DNA of 64,000 nucleotides from Myxococcales bacterium (GCA_004193285.1 SECP01000015.1:62001-126000); one strand, 5' to 3'; shown: positions 36,928-46,785, numbered from the stretch's first letter. Notes: a model not told the origin generated them from the letters alone. A program made the numbers and translations.

Positions 36928-38508
36928 ATGAAGAAGCTTTCTATCGTGGGAATGACAGCCCTGCTTACGGCCATTGCAGCAATTGGCTGCGGTGACGACG
37001 ACTCTGACAACCCCGGACAGTCCACCGCCGGCAAGAACGCGGGAGGCGAAACTGGCGAGAGCGGTTCCTCCACCGGCGGCAAGAACGCTGGCGGCAAGAA
37101 CGCCGGCGGCAAGAGCAGCGGCGGGTCCGCTACCGTCGACGGCGGCTCGGACAACTCCCCCGCCGCGGGCGCCGGCGGTGCCGACGTCGGGGCAAGCTGC
37201 ACGGATGTCTACGCGGAGCGGCCGGAAGGCAGGAAAGAAATTCCGCACGACGACGAGGGCAACATCACGACGGACCACCTCACGTCCGACACGATTTGGA
37301 CTCTCGCGGGTCGCTGGTTCGTGAAGCCTGGCCACACGCTCACGATCGACCCCTGCACGCTCATCGAGGCCACGGGTAAGCCGAACGCCGGCGCGCTGTT
37401 CGTTCCCCAGGACGCGAAGATTCACGCCGTCGGCACGCCGAACGCGCCGATCGTCTTCACGACCGAGTCGCACGAGTTCGAGGACGGCGCGCCTTGGGGC
37501 GGCTTGATGCTCCTCGGTAAGGCCCCGGTTGCCCGCCTGAACGACACGCCCGGCTACACGCGCACGTTCGAAGGCTACAACGACCCGCGCACGACCTTTG
37601 GCATGGAAGATCCGGCGGATTTCGACGCGGAAGACAGCAGCGGCGAAGTTCAATACGTTCGCATCGAGTTCGGCGGCGACATCATCGTCGGTGACAAAGA
37701 GATCAACGGCATGACCTTCTGTGGCGTGGGCTCGGGCACCACCATCGACCACGTCATGGTGAAGGACCAAGCGGATGACTGCTTCGAGTTCTTCGGCGGC
37801 ACCGTCAACGTCAGCCACCTCATCTGCCAAAACTCGGGTGACGACATGTTCGACACCGACCTGGGCTACCGCGGCAACATGCAGTTCCTGTTCGGTCGCA
37901 ACCTGATCGAGGGCACCTCCGGCGATCCGAACGGCTTCGAGTGGGACGGAAACCAAGACTTCTTGCCCTCGCCCGATGATGAAACCTCGCGTCCGCAGGT
38001 TTCGAACGTCACCCTTTGCGGCCTGAACGATGCCGGCGTTGCTACCAGCAACGGCGCCGTCATTCGCCGCAGCATCTCCGAGGGTACCTCGATCCTGAAT
38101 ACGATCTTCACCGGTTTCGACAACGGGCTGGATCTCCGCAACGCGGTTGGTACGAATGAAGCCCCGTTCGTGTCCATCACGAACAGCCTGTTCTTCGGTC
38201 AGCTCAAGTCCGACGGCCAGAGCGCGACGGACGACGACACCTCGCCGGCCGACGCAGGCAGCAAGGACCTCAAGGGTGACAGCGGCTTCATCGAGAACGA
38301 CTACCTCAACGACGCCGCCAACGCCGTCACCCTCGGCGGAGACGCGCCGGAGGGCTTCGATTGCTACGCCGAGACGCCGGTTGCTCCGACGGAGCCCGTC
38401 GAAGGCGCGACGCCGGGTTCCGGCTTCGACGAGTCTGCAGAGTTCGTTGGCGCGGGCGACTTCTCGGCTGATGGCTGGGAGTCGGGCAGCTGGATCGAGT
38501 GGAAGTAA
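36928..38508 (+). CDS. Secreted lipoprotein with predicted parallel beta-helix, TonB-receptor partner
   Basis: This 526-residue lipoprotein (ALLTAIAAIGC) has a Gly/Ser/Asn/Lys-rich linker (about 30-90) with repeated GGKNAGG. The mature part is probably a beta-helix, as suggested by FVKPGHTLTIDPCTLIEATG, APIVFTTESHEFEDGAPWGG and GNMQFLFGRNLIEG. Cys and Asp are frequent. Lipoproteins of this type often sit beside TonB-dependent receptors and may capture the ligand at the surface. The start codon is supported by a very good Shine-Dalgarno. A hairpin terminator follows. Confidence 0.82.
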   Translation: MKKLSIVGMTALLTAIAAIGCGDDDSDNPGQSTAGKNAGGETGESGSSTGGKNAGGKNAGGKSSGGSATVDGGSDNSPAAGAGGADVGASCTDVYAERPEGRKEIPHDDEGNITTDHLTSDTIWTLAGRWFVKPGHTLTIDPCTLIEATGKPNAGALFVPQDAKIHAVGTPNAPIVFTTESHEFEDGAPWGGLMLLGKAPVARLNDTPGYTRTFEGYNDPRTTFGMEDPADFDAEDSSGEVQYVRIEFGGDIIVGDKEINGMTFCGVGSGTTIDHVMVKDQADDCFEFFGGTVNVSHLICQNSGDDMFDTDLGYRGNMQFLFGRNLIEGTSGDPNGFEWDGNQDFLPSPDDETSRPQVSNVTLCGLNDAGVATSNGAVIRRSISEGTSILNTIFTGFDNGLDLRNAVGTNEAPFVSITNSLFFGQLKSDGQSATDDDTSPADAGSKDLKGDSGFIENDYLNDAANAVTLGGDAPEGFDCYAETPVAPTEPVEGATPGSGFDESAEFVGAGDFSADGWESGSWIEWK

Positions 38509-38837
38509 GCTCGCGACGCACTTCGTCGAGAGTTTAGCGTGAGCGTCGGGACGGTGGCGAAAGCCTCCGTCCCGATGTCGTTTGTGTGCCCACACACGAG
38601 CCTAGCGGCAGCGCGGTGTCGTCAGTCGAAGCGCAACGGCGTTGCCCTCGTCTTGGATGACGAATGTGAAGACTGACTGCGCCTTCAACGCGATTGCTCG
38701 AACAGAACGACTCGAGCATCACGACGGCACTCCGCTATGCCGAAGGGGAAACATGTAGGACGCACAGGGTGGCGCGCTTGCACGTTGCGACTCCGGCGCC
38801 GTACCTTGCGCGCGAGGTGATGGTGATGAGGAGTCGC
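38509..38837. other. Intergenic region upstream of the first PPC-type protein
   Basis: Apart from the terminator hairpin at the left, it holds an inverted repeat TGCTCGA (38695-38701) and TCGAGCA (38712-38718) with a 10-nt loop, a possible operator. An open frame reaches back to 38694, but its first 48 codons lack coding character and precede the signal peptide. No clear promoter was recognised. Confidence 0.45.
38546..38585 (+). terminator. Hairpin terminator after the beta-helix lipoprotein gene
   Basis: CGGGACGG (38547-38554) pairs with CCGTCCCG, extended inward by GGC/GCC around a GAAA tetraloop with one T-T mismatch. A short T-containing stretch (GTCGTTTGTG) follows. Located 38 bp after the stop codon. 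Confidence 0.6.
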
Positions 38838-41714
38838 ATGCGCTCGTACGCTCTGAATCTCGGAATGCGGGGTCTGCTCTTAGTCGCCCTGCCGTGGGCA
38901 AGCGGCTGCGCCGCAGACGCACCGCCGGCTGAAGGGGAGACGCCAGCGGTGGCGCAATCCGCGCTGGGGGAGTGCGTGGAGGAGGCTTCGGAGCCCAACG
39001 ACGCGCGTACCAGCGCGGCCCCGCACACGTTCGGAACCGCGCAGCAAGGCGCGATTTGTAGCCCGAACCGCTACGACTTCTATTCCTTTCAGGGGCCTGC
39101 GGCCGGGCAAGCGTTCGCCGTTCGCCTCGAGTTTTTGGCCAAGACGGCGGAGATGGACGTCTACCTGACGGACGCGGCGGGGAACTTCGTCACGTCCAGC
39201 TTCGGCGCCGGCGACAACCGCGTCATCAGCGCGGTTTCGAACGGCGGCCGGTACTACCTTCAAGTGTACGGGCAGCGTAGCGTGCCGTACCGACTCGTGA
39301 GCGCGCTCGGCAACTTGCCACGCTGCGCCGAGCCCGATCTGGACGAGCCCAACGACTTCTTCGGTGAGTTCAAGACGCTCCCGTTCGGCGCCACTTACTC
39401 CGCGTTCAGTTGCGCCGGCGAGAACGACTACTACCAGTTTCAGGGGCCTCCGGCGGGGCAGGAGTTCACCGTCAATCTCGTCTTCGATCACGAAGTCGGC
39501 GACCTGGACTTCAACCTGCAGAGCACGACATCCGCGTACCGCGCGAGCTCGCGAAACGACAACGAGACCGTGAGCGTCGTCTCCAACGGCGGCATCTACT
39601 CGCTCCAGGTAGCGGGGCCCAACTTCAACAACACCTACGGATCGGGGAGCAATAGCTACGAGATCCGCACGGAGCTTGGCTACAAACCGGTCTCGTCTTG
39701 CGCCAGCGACGACGCGTTCGAGCCCAACGACCGCCCGAGCCTCGCGGCCTCCGTCACCGGTACGGGCGACGTCGCCGCCTATTTGTGCGGCGCTCTGCCG
39801 GACTACTACACGTTCGCGGGACCGCCCGCCGGCACACCATTCTTCGTGAACGTACAGTTCGCCGGCCCGGTGGACGCCACCGTCGACCTCATCAATCAAG
39901 CCGGCGTCACGGTGGCCACCGGGCGTACTCTCGTGGACGCGCCGGACGGCGCTCCTGCCGCGGAGCTCGTCGGCAGCGAGTCCGACGGCGGCACCTACCA
40001 GCTGGTGGTGCGCAGCAGCAACGATGCGATCGCGCAAGCTTACGGTATCCACTTCAGCAGCCCGGAGTTGCCCCCGCTGTGCGTGGGGGTGGAGGATAGC
40101 TACGAGCCCAACGACAGCTCCTTCAGAGCCACCGCGGTCCCGTATCCGGGCCGAATCGAGGCCTCTAGCTGCCAGGGCAACGTCGACCAGTTCCGCTTCC
40201 AAGGTCCCCCGAGCCGGGTTCATTTCGAGGTGGAGGTGGCCTTCGACGAGCTCGCAGGGCCCGTGCAGGTGCGCCTATTGAGCGACGCCGGTGTCGTTCA
40301 AGAGAAGCTCGTTACCAAGCCCGGCCTCGCGCTATTCGAGCAGTCTTCCAACGGTGGTCGCTATCGCGTGCTTCTGGACCCGCGGACGGCCCAGAGCAAT
40401 CGCTACTCCGTTACGCTGCGCGACGCGCCTCGCCTGTGCTCGGTATCGGCTGAAATTGGCTCTTTGGGCCTGGCTTGCGGCACCGCCAATGGCGGCCCGT
40501 TCGCGAACGTTCAAGCAAGCCTTTCGGACGTGAGCGCGCCCGCGCTGAGCGAGGGTGTCTCCTACAACGTGACGCTCGCCGAGTCCGCCGTGGGCAATCG
40601 AGGCTCGTTGAGCTTCACCCCCACCGAAACCGGAGCTTATACGCTGTTTACGGGCACCCCCGGCGTTCGCACCGAAGTGCGCTCGCTGGCGGGGGTCGTC
40701 GAACCGGAGTGCGTCACCGCCTTGGACGCCCACGAATGCAACAAGCTGAAGCGCGTGTACCGTCACGACTTGGTCGCCGGCGTGCGCTACGTCATCGATC
40801 TCGGGCCCAGCTTCCCGCAAAAGTTCGTCCGTCTGGGGCTGCAGCGGACGACCGTGAGCGCGCTGGAGTGCACGAATCAACAGCTGCCAGATCGCGCCGC
40901 CGCCTGCGTGCGTGACCTGGTGGACGCCGCGGTCCAAGCGGGTCCGCTCGAAACCGCTGGGCCATCGATCATCGAAAACGCGCTCACGCTCGTGCAGCTC
41001 TCCGGAGCGTCCGGCGAAAAAGCAGGCAGCGTCAGCTTCACCCCGCCGCTCTCGGGCGCGTACGAGCTGTTCTTGTCTTCCGCGGTGCCCGTCGTCATCA
41101 ACGACGAGACGTCCGAAGCTCCGCTGACTTGTCAGCGCAACTTGCCCGCCGCGGACTGCGCCGCTTTCCGTCGCGCGCTCACGGTTCAGCTCGACAGCCG
41201 GCGCACCTACCGGCTGGACCTCGGCCCGACCACCGCGAGTGGACCGCGACTGCTGCTCAAGCGCGTGCAGCCGCCCACGCCCGCGGTGTGCGGCCCGACG
41301 GAGCTGCCTGACCTCGCGAAGGCGTGTACGCTGCCTGCCTCCGCGCCGCTGCCGGACATCGATGCGACCCCACTCGGCGACGAGGGGCTCGCCGTTTCGC
41401 TGCCCAGCGGCGTGGCCAGCAACGTGCATCTCGTGCAAGGAGCGGAGGGCAACGCTGGCGCGCTCAGCTTCCAGCCGGCCGCGTCGGGCAGCTATCAGCT
41501 CTTCCTCGGCGCGCCGCACATTCCGTTTCGTATCTACGACGGCTTGTTCCAGCTGCCCGCGACTTGCACGGAGCAGCTAACCGCGACCGAATGCCTAGCG
41601 TTTCGTCGCGGCACGCGCTTCGAGCTGCAGGCAGACCGCGTGTACCGCGTCGAGCTCGGACCCATCACTCCATCGAACCGAGTCCGCGTGTTGCTGGACT
41701 CCAGCAATGACTAG
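38838..41714 (+). CDS. Secreted lipoprotein: four PPC domains plus three copies of an unrecognised C-terminal domain
   Basis: From ATG 38838 (AGGAG at 38829-38833) the 958-residue product has a lipobox-like PWASGC. Four PPC (bacterial pre-peptidase C-terminal) domains follow (about 43-500), each with EPND, a Cys and a Y-x-FQGPPAG segment. Three ~140-residue copies of a second domain start near 532, 675 and 815, each with a GSLSF/GALSF strand, a Y-x-LFLG turn, a C-x(8-10)-C pair and an RYxxDLGP-like end. No catalytic domain is seen. It is a surface or secreted binding protein and the first of a five-protein family in this window. ATG 38820 or 38826 are alternative starts. Confidence 0.82.
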   Translation: MRSYALNLGMRGLLLVALPWASGCAADAPPAEGETPAVAQSALGECVEEASEPNDARTSAAPHTFGTAQQGAICSPNRYDFYSFQGPAAGQAFAVRLEFLAKTAEMDVYLTDAAGNFVTSSFGAGDNRVISAVSNGGRYYLQVYGQRSVPYRLVSALGNLPRCAEPDLDEPNDFFGEFKTLPFGATYSAFSCAGENDYYQFQGPPAGQEFTVNLVFDHEVGDLDFNLQSTTSAYRASSRNDNETVSVVSNGGIYSLQVAGPNFNNTYGSGSNSYEIRTELGYKPVSSCASDDAFEPNDRPSLAASVTGTGDVAAYLCGALPDYYTFAGPPAGTPFFVNVQFAGPVDATVDLINQAGVTVATGRTLVDAPDGAPAAELVGSESDGGTYQLVVRSSNDAIAQAYGIHFSSPELPPLCVGVEDSYEPNDSSFRATAVPYPGRIEASSCQGNVDQFRFQGPPSRVHFEVEVAFDELAGPVQVRLLSDAGVVQEKLVTKPGLALFEQSSNGGRYRVLLDPRTAQSNRYSVTLRDAPRLCSVSAEIGSLGLACGTANGGPFANVQASLSDVSAPALSEGVSYNVTLAESAVGNRGSLSFTPTETGAYTLFTGTPGVRTEVRSLAGVVEPECVTALDAHECNKLKRVYRHDLVAGVRYVIDLGPSFPQKFVRLGLQRTTVSALECTNQQLPDRAAACVRDLVDAAVQAGPLETAGPSIIENALTLVQLSGASGEKAGSVSFTPPLSGAYELFLSSAVPVVINDETSEAPLTCQRNLPAADCAAFRRALTVQLDSRRTYRLDLGPTTASGPRLLLKRVQPPTPAVCGPTELPDLAKACTLPASAPLPDIDATPLGDEGLAVSLPSGVASNVHLVQGAEGNAGALSFQPAASGSYQLFLGAPHIPFRIYDGLFQLPATCTEQLTATECLAFRRGTRFELQADRVYRVELGPITPSNRVRVLLDSSND

Positions 41715-41733
41715 GCAGCCACCAGCGAATCGG

Positions 41734-44259
41734 ATGAAAATCATGAAGACCTCTCACTTGCTTCTTCCTCCGCTGCTCGCGACCGCCAGCTTGTTGGTCG
41801 CGTGCGGCTCCGGCGACGATTCGGTCGGCCCTCGCGAAGACGCGCCGGCAGCCCGTCTCCAGCCGCTCGACCCCTGCGTGGACGACGCCCTCGAGCCGAA
41901 CCAAAGCGCGGTCGCGGCCGTGAACCTGACTCTCGGCACGCAGCAGCAGGCGGTCAGCTGCCCTCAGAACGTGGATTTCTACTCGTTCCAAGGGCCGCCC
42001 CCGGGAACCCCGTTCACGGTTTCGCTCATCTTCCAGAGCGATGATTTCGACTACGGCACGGATACGGGCGACCTGAACGCCCTGCTCCGGAGCCAAGCCG
42101 GCAACCTGCTGTTCATCGGCGATCGTGAAGCGAAGGACAACGAGTTTCTACCCGCTATCTCGGACGGGGGGATCTACTCGCTCGAGATTCAAAGCGCCCT
42201 TCGCCGCGTTCCGTACACGGTAGCCGTGACCCAAGGCAATCTCCGCTGCGGTATCCTGGACGACACGCTGGAGCCGAATCAGAGCATCAGTCAGGCTTCC
42301 ACGCTCGCGAGCACCCCGGTGGACGCCTACATCTGCCGTGGCGACTCGGACTACTACCGAATCCAGGGGCCGCCGGCGGGGCAGCTCCTGGCGCTAGACC
42401 TGAGCTTTACGGCCGCACGCGGTCAGCTCGGCGTGCGCACTTTCGATCGCAATGGCGAGCCCGTCGGGCTGGACTACACGAGCACATCCCCCACGACCCG
42501 GCGCATCAACTCGGATGGGGGCGTCTACTACGCGGAGGTGTACGGGTACGGCAAGTCCTCGGGCGAGTATCGACTCGAAGCTCACAGCGAGGTTCCCGTT
42601 TGCGCGCTCGGAGACGCCTACGAGCCGAACGACAGCGCCGCCACCGCCGCCCCCGTCCCGTTCCTGAGCACGATCAGTGGGTACATGTGCCAAGGCGGCC
42701 GCGACTTTTACCGTTTTACCGGTCCCCCGCTCGGCACGCCGTTCCAGATGCGTCTGGATTTCACGAATCGAGTCCAGCTCAGCGTCACTGATGCGGATGG
42801 CAAGTACGTGTTCAGCGCGGGCGCGGTCAGCTTCGGCAACGTGAACCTCGTCTCGAACGGGAGAGAGTACACCATCGCGATCGCAAATCCGCCCAGCTTT
42901 GGCCCGGTGGACGCGGCGTACGACATCACTCTGCAGTACCCGGAAGCCGACACCTCTTGCGACCTGAAGCGTGATCTCGAGCCGCTTGGCGCGGCGTGCA
43001 AGATCGCCAATGCCGGGCCGTTTCAAGCGGTCAACTTGGCGGTGACGCCAAACCCCGCTCTATCGACGAGCCGCTCCTATGTCCTGAAGCTCGCCCCGTC
43101 CACGGACCCCGTCAGCGGGGGCGTCGTGTACGGGGGAGCGGCGGAGTTCACCGCGCCGGAGACCGCGTCTTACGCGCTGTTTACCGGCTCCCCCGGCATT
43201 CCGCTGTCGCTCACGGAGGGTGGTCAGCCGGTCGGCTACGCCTGCTCGCAGTCGTTCGGTCTGAGCGACTGCAACAAGCTGCTCCGCGGTTCTCGCTACG
43301 AGCTCGAGGGTGGTCACACTTACCAGCTCACCTTCGAGCCCCGCTACGCGCCCACGCAGCCATCCGTGCGCATCGGGCTGGAGCGCGTGGCCGACTTCAC
43401 CGAGCCGCCACGCTGCGAGGACGTAAGAAACATCGAAGCCAGCTGCCAGACCGCGGAAGCGGATGTTCGAACGCTCGCCGCGGGCCCGCTCGGGGCGGCG
43501 ACGACCGCAGTCGTCCAAGAAGGCGTTTCCTACGGCTTGAGGCTCACCGCGAGCGGTACCGCCAACGCCGGCTCCGTCGCGTTCACTCCCGCTGTCAGCG
43601 GTCAATATGTCCTGTACCTCGGCAGCAACGTGCCGCTCGGCGTTTGGGATGGCGAAGACCAGCTCGGCGCGAGCTGTGCCAGCGGTCTACCGGTCGAATT
43701 TTGCAGCAACCTGCGCCGGGCTGCCGTGTACGACCTGCAGGCAAGCAAGGTTTACCGGATCGACGTCGGCCCCACCACGCCGCAGTCCTACGTGCGCTTC
43801 CTGATTCAGCCGAATATCGCGCTGGCCGGTGAGTGCAACTTGGCCGACCTGCAGTCCCTGGAACAGATCTGCGGTTTGGATCCCCAGAACACGACCGTGG
43901 CTGACGTCTCGAACGGCGGCTACGCGAGCTTCGCCGAAGGGCTCCCGTACAACGTCAAGCTGAGGGCCACCGAGAGTGCCTTCCGCGGAAGCGTTGGCTA
44001 TTACACCTCCAACCACCCGCGCTTCGCGGTTTACCTGGGCTCCGCTGGCGTGCCACTGGCCGCGTCAGAATACGGGGGGCGCCGCGACATCGAGCCCGTT
44101 TGCACGGCGCGGCTCCCGAGCAGCATCTGCGGGCAGTACAAAGTCGTGCAGGTCTACAGCGGGCCGTCGTATCGGTCACTGAGCTTGAGCTTCGGTCCTT
44201 CCAATCCGCAGAGCTGGGTCCGGGTCGCCATCGGCAACGAGACACCGATTCAGCCGTGA
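41734..44259 (+). CDS. Secreted lipoprotein: three PPC domains plus three copies of the same unrecognised domain
   Basis: This 841-residue paralogue of the upstream gene (from ATG 41734; the frame opens at 41707, overlapping the previous stop) has lipobox SLLVAC. Three PPC domains (about 45-405; EPNQ/EPND, DFYSFQGPPPG, YYRIQGPPAG) and three ~140-residue domain copies (from about 408, 560 and 700) follow. The first two copies retain the paired Cys and the Y-x-LFTG/LYLG turn. The third is the most diverged. The two genes are clearly a tandem duplication with different numbers of PPC units. Confidence 0.82.
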   Translation: MKIMKTSHLLLPPLLATASLLVACGSGDDSVGPREDAPAARLQPLDPCVDDALEPNQSAVAAVNLTLGTQQQAVSCPQNVDFYSFQGPPPGTPFTVSLIFQSDDFDYGTDTGDLNALLRSQAGNLLFIGDREAKDNEFLPAISDGGIYSLEIQSALRRVPYTVAVTQGNLRCGILDDTLEPNQSISQASTLASTPVDAYICRGDSDYYRIQGPPAGQLLALDLSFTAARGQLGVRTFDRNGEPVGLDYTSTSPTTRRINSDGGVYYAEVYGYGKSSGEYRLEAHSEVPVCALGDAYEPNDSAATAAPVPFLSTISGYMCQGGRDFYRFTGPPLGTPFQMRLDFTNRVQLSVTDADGKYVFSAGAVSFGNVNLVSNGREYTIAIANPPSFGPVDAAYDITLQYPEADTSCDLKRDLEPLGAACKIANAGPFQAVNLAVTPNPALSTSRSYVLKLAPSTDPVSGGVVYGGAAEFTAPETASYALFTGSPGIPLSLTEGGQPVGYACSQSFGLSDCNKLLRGSRYELEGGHTYQLTFEPRYAPTQPSVRIGLERVADFTEPPRCEDVRNIEASCQTAEADVRTLAAGPLGAATTAVVQEGVSYGLRLTASGTANAGSVAFTPAVSGQYVLYLGSNVPLGVWDGEDQLGASCASGLPVEFCSNLRRAAVYDLQASKVYRIDVGPTTPQSYVRFLIQPNIALAGECNLADLQSLEQICGLDPQNTTVADVSNGGYASFAEGLPYNVKLRATESAFRGSVGYYTSNHPRFAVYLGSAGVPLAASEYGGRRDIEPVCTARLPSSICGQYKVVQVYSGPSYRSLSLSFGPSNPQSWVRVAIGNETPIQP

Positions 44260-44335
44260 AGAAGCGCGGAGCTCGTCCAGCCCGGCGGGCTAGCTCCGCG
44301 CCGCGCGAGCTTGTCGACTTTTCGTCGATGTCACC

Positions 44336-44365
44336 CCAAGAGCTCCGGGTCATCGGAGCTCTTGG
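44336..44365. terminator. 12-bp perfect hairpin between two family genes
   Basis: CCAAGAGCTCCG (44336-44347) pairs perfectly with CGGAGCTCTTGG (44354-44365) around a 6-nt loop. It lies 76 bp after one stop codon and 30 bp before the next start (44395). Without a T run it may be an attenuator, RNA stabiliser or regulator binding site rather than a simple terminator. Confidence 0.5.
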
Positions 44366-44394
44366 TCAAGTCGTTAGTAGAAGAGGAGCACGGT

Positions 44395-46065
44395 ATGGCT
44401 CGCTACAGTCTCGTCATCGGTGGAGCCCTCGTCCTTTCCGGCTGCTCGGCGGCGCCGGGCGAAGAGGCCACGGGCGAAGTCCAGCTGGCGCTAGTAAGCG
44501 AGTGCAATGCCGATTCGTTCCCTTCCCGCTCGGTTGCGTCCGCCTGCACCGCCGCTGCACGAGGCAGCATCGCCGTCGACGCGGCGGCGCCGACGAGTGG
44601 AAGCGCCGGGCCCAGGTTGCTCCCGGGCCAAACCTACGGGTTGCGACTGGTCGAGAGCCCTACTGGGTCGTTCGTCGGGCGCTTCCGCTACCGCGTCGGT
44701 GGGGCCAACCGTGGCCAGCGGCATGCGGTTTACGTGGGCACGCCCTCCGTACCGCTCTCGATCCACTCGAGTCAGTCGCTGGCCGGGGCAGAGGCCGTGG
44801 AATGCCGTCGCTACCTGAGCGATGCGACCAAGAATGCGTTGGTTGGCGGCGCCTGCGCCGACCTCAACGCTGGGCTTCTCACCGCCCCCCTCACGGATGA
44901 TAGCTACGACATCGACATTGGCCCCACCCCCTCGCGTTGGGTGCGTTTCTACATAGAGCCAGAGGACCGAAGCGTGCCGACGCAGTCCACGTCCGGGTTC
45001 TGCGGAGCGCCCTCTACCGAGCTTTGTGAGGCCGGCGCAACTCCCTCTCCCGTCACCGCTGCGAGCCCCGCTTCGCTCCAGCCACCGTCAATCCAAGCGG
45101 AAACGGTCTACGGTGTTCGCCTGGTGAAGACGTGGGATGACCACCTCGAAGGCGCGCTGGTCTTCGTTCCACCGAGCACCGGGGACTACGCGCTGAGCCT
45201 CGGCACGCCCTACTTCCCGGTAAGAATTCGCGAGGAGGGCAAAGCCGAGCCCGTTGGCACGCATTGCGCCGCGTTGGTGCCTGACGGCGCCGACTGCGGT
45301 GCTTTCAAGTCGCGGCGACTCGTCCAGCTCACGGCGGGAACGCGTTACCGCGTCGAGCTCAGTGGCACGGGTGACGTCTCTTGGGTCAGGCTGGCCTTCA
45401 GCCGCCTCGCGCCGCCGGCTGCGACGCTGCCAGTTACCGCAGGCTTGAGCCTTTGGTTGCGTTCGGATCAGGGCGTGGAGGTGACCAATGGGCACGTCGA
45501 CGCCTGGCGCGATAGCAGTGACGCTCATCGTGATGCGGTGCCGCCCACGATGGAGGCAAAGCCTCGACTCATCGATAGAGGCATCGCGGAGCGACCCACG
45601 TTGCGTTTCGATGGCGACGACATGCTCAGCTTCATGCAGCTGCAGGCGGATGAGTTCACGGTCTTCTGGGTGGCCAAGAGCGACTGGGCAGACGCGGGCG
45701 ACTACGACACGCAGAGCGTTCTAGGCGCGTCTACCCCAGACACCAGCGGGTTCGGGTACGCGGGCACGGATAGATTCGACCAATTGGCGGGCAGCTCCTA
45801 CGTAGGCAGCGTGCTCGTTCCCCGACTCATTACGATCACCAAGAGCGGTGACCAGGGCTGGGTCGAACAAGCGGGAAGTAACGGCACCTTCGACTTCACC
45901 GGTCCGGGCACCTTCACTCAGGTCGGTCGACAGCAGCAGTTCGTGGGCTCCTCGTTCCGGGGGGACCTGTCCGAGATCGTCATCTACGGCAGGGCACTGA
46001 GCCCGTCCGAGCGGCTCGCGGTGAACCGATACCTGCTCGAGCGCTACGCGATCACCGCGAATTGA
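44395..46065 (+). CDS. Secreted lipoprotein: two copies of the unrecognised domain plus a LamG-like domain
   Basis: From ATG 44395 (AGAGGAG six nt upstream) the 556-residue product has lipobox VLSGC. Two copies of the ~140-residue domain (about 35-190 and 198-345) follow. They closely match those at the C terminus of the nuclease at 58.2-61.7 kb (CRRYLS, IDIGPTPSRWVRFYIEPEDR). A concanavalin A/LamG-like domain (about 350-556; GLSLWLRSDQGV, LRFDGDDMLSF, GDLSEIVIYGRAL) ends the protein. It is likely a carbohydrate- or surface-binding protein. No catalytic residues are seen. Confidence 0.8.
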   Translation: MARYSLVIGGALVLSGCSAAPGEEATGEVQLALVSECNADSFPSRSVASACTAAARGSIAVDAAAPTSGSAGPRLLPGQTYGLRLVESPTGSFVGRFRYRVGGANRGQRHAVYVGTPSVPLSIHSSQSLAGAEAVECRRYLSDATKNALVGGACADLNAGLLTAPLTDDSYDIDIGPTPSRWVRFYIEPEDRSVPTQSTSGFCGAPSTELCEAGATPSPVTAASPASLQPPSIQAETVYGVRLVKTWDDHLEGALVFVPPSTGDYALSLGTPYFPVRIREEGKAEPVGTHCAALVPDGADCGAFKSRRLVQLTAGTRYRVELSGTGDVSWVRLAFSRLAPPAATLPVTAGLSLWLRSDQGVEVTNGHVDAWRDSSDAHRDAVPPTMEAKPRLIDRGIAERPTLRFDGDDMLSFMQLQADEFTVFWVAKSDWADAGDYDTQSVLGASTPDTSGFGYAGTDRFDQLAGSSYVGSVLVPRLITITKSGDQGWVEQAGSNGTFDFTGPGTFTQVGRQQQFVGSSFRGDLSEIVIYGRALSPSERLAVNRYLLERYAITAN

Positions 46066-46783
46066 GGCATGAGCATCGGCGCGCTGGCGACCGCCACCCC
46101 GCGCCTCGCGTGGAAGCTCACGCTGGCGCTGGTTACTTCCGGACGGCGTGAGGGGGGAATTCCCCGTCCACGTACAGCCGCACTTCCGGACCCCGGAGCG
46201 GCCGCCGACGTAGCGGCGCCGTTGTGTGCGGGGTGGTGCAGCGGTCTGTCGTGGCCTCCGGCGCTGGCGCGGACGGAGGCTCCGGGCTCAGGTGAGTCAA
46301 CCGGGTACCCAGGGCAGGGTCTTTCCAGTCGACTGAGCTCTCCATGACAGTGTCCTATCCCCAGCGGGGCGAAGGCTTCGGCTTGCGGCCATCGCTCTCG
46401 ATTCGTACCACGAGCGCGGCGCGCCCGACTGCGGCAGCTCGGCCCGCTCGGACGAACAATGACCTCGTCATGGGGCTTCGTGACGCAGCACCGCCGTTGG
46501 CTGGGGTGGCTGCTGCGCCACTCAGGGGACGAGCTTGACGACTTCAGCTTGCCACGCGCCCGTCGCGGAGACGGTGGACGCGCCCACTACCGCGCTGCCG
46601 TTCGACAAGAAGGTGATGCTGGGCGCGTCCAGGTATGCGGCGCACCGAGCTGCGTTGCGTTGCGATGACGACGCGGTGACCCGGTTCGCGAGCGAGTCGT
46701 GATTCGATACGCGCTCGGTGAGATCTACGTGAAAGCGCTCGGCCATCGCGAGGTCGCTGAAGTGGCGTGGTAGAGGTCCGCGC
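46066..46783. other. Intergenic region with possible gene remnants
   Basis: About 720 bp between two plus-strand genes. On the minus strand two short frames have protein-like composition (46522-46785 and 46133-46345, the latter ending LYVDGEFPPHAVRK), which may be fragments of a degraded gene. No promoter, RNA or repeat was recognised, although a promoter for the NHL protein gene should lie near its right end. Confidence 0.4.
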
Positions 46784-46785
46784 AT
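46522..46785 (-). CDS. Possible small hypothetical protein or gene remnant
   Basis: An 88-codon frame ends ...WQAEVVKLVP and has an amphipathic, protein-like stretch (AERFHVDLTERVSNHDSLAN, APSITFLSNGSAVVGAST). Its first ATG shares bases with the start of the plus-strand NHL gene, so the internal ATG at 46746 is more plausible. No family is recognised. It could be the tail of a decayed gene. Confidence 0.3.
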   Translation of the reverse strand: MRGPLPRHFSDLAMAERFHVDLTERVSNHDSLANRVTASSSQRNAARCAAYLDAPSITFLSNGSAVVGASTVSATGAWQAEVVKLVP

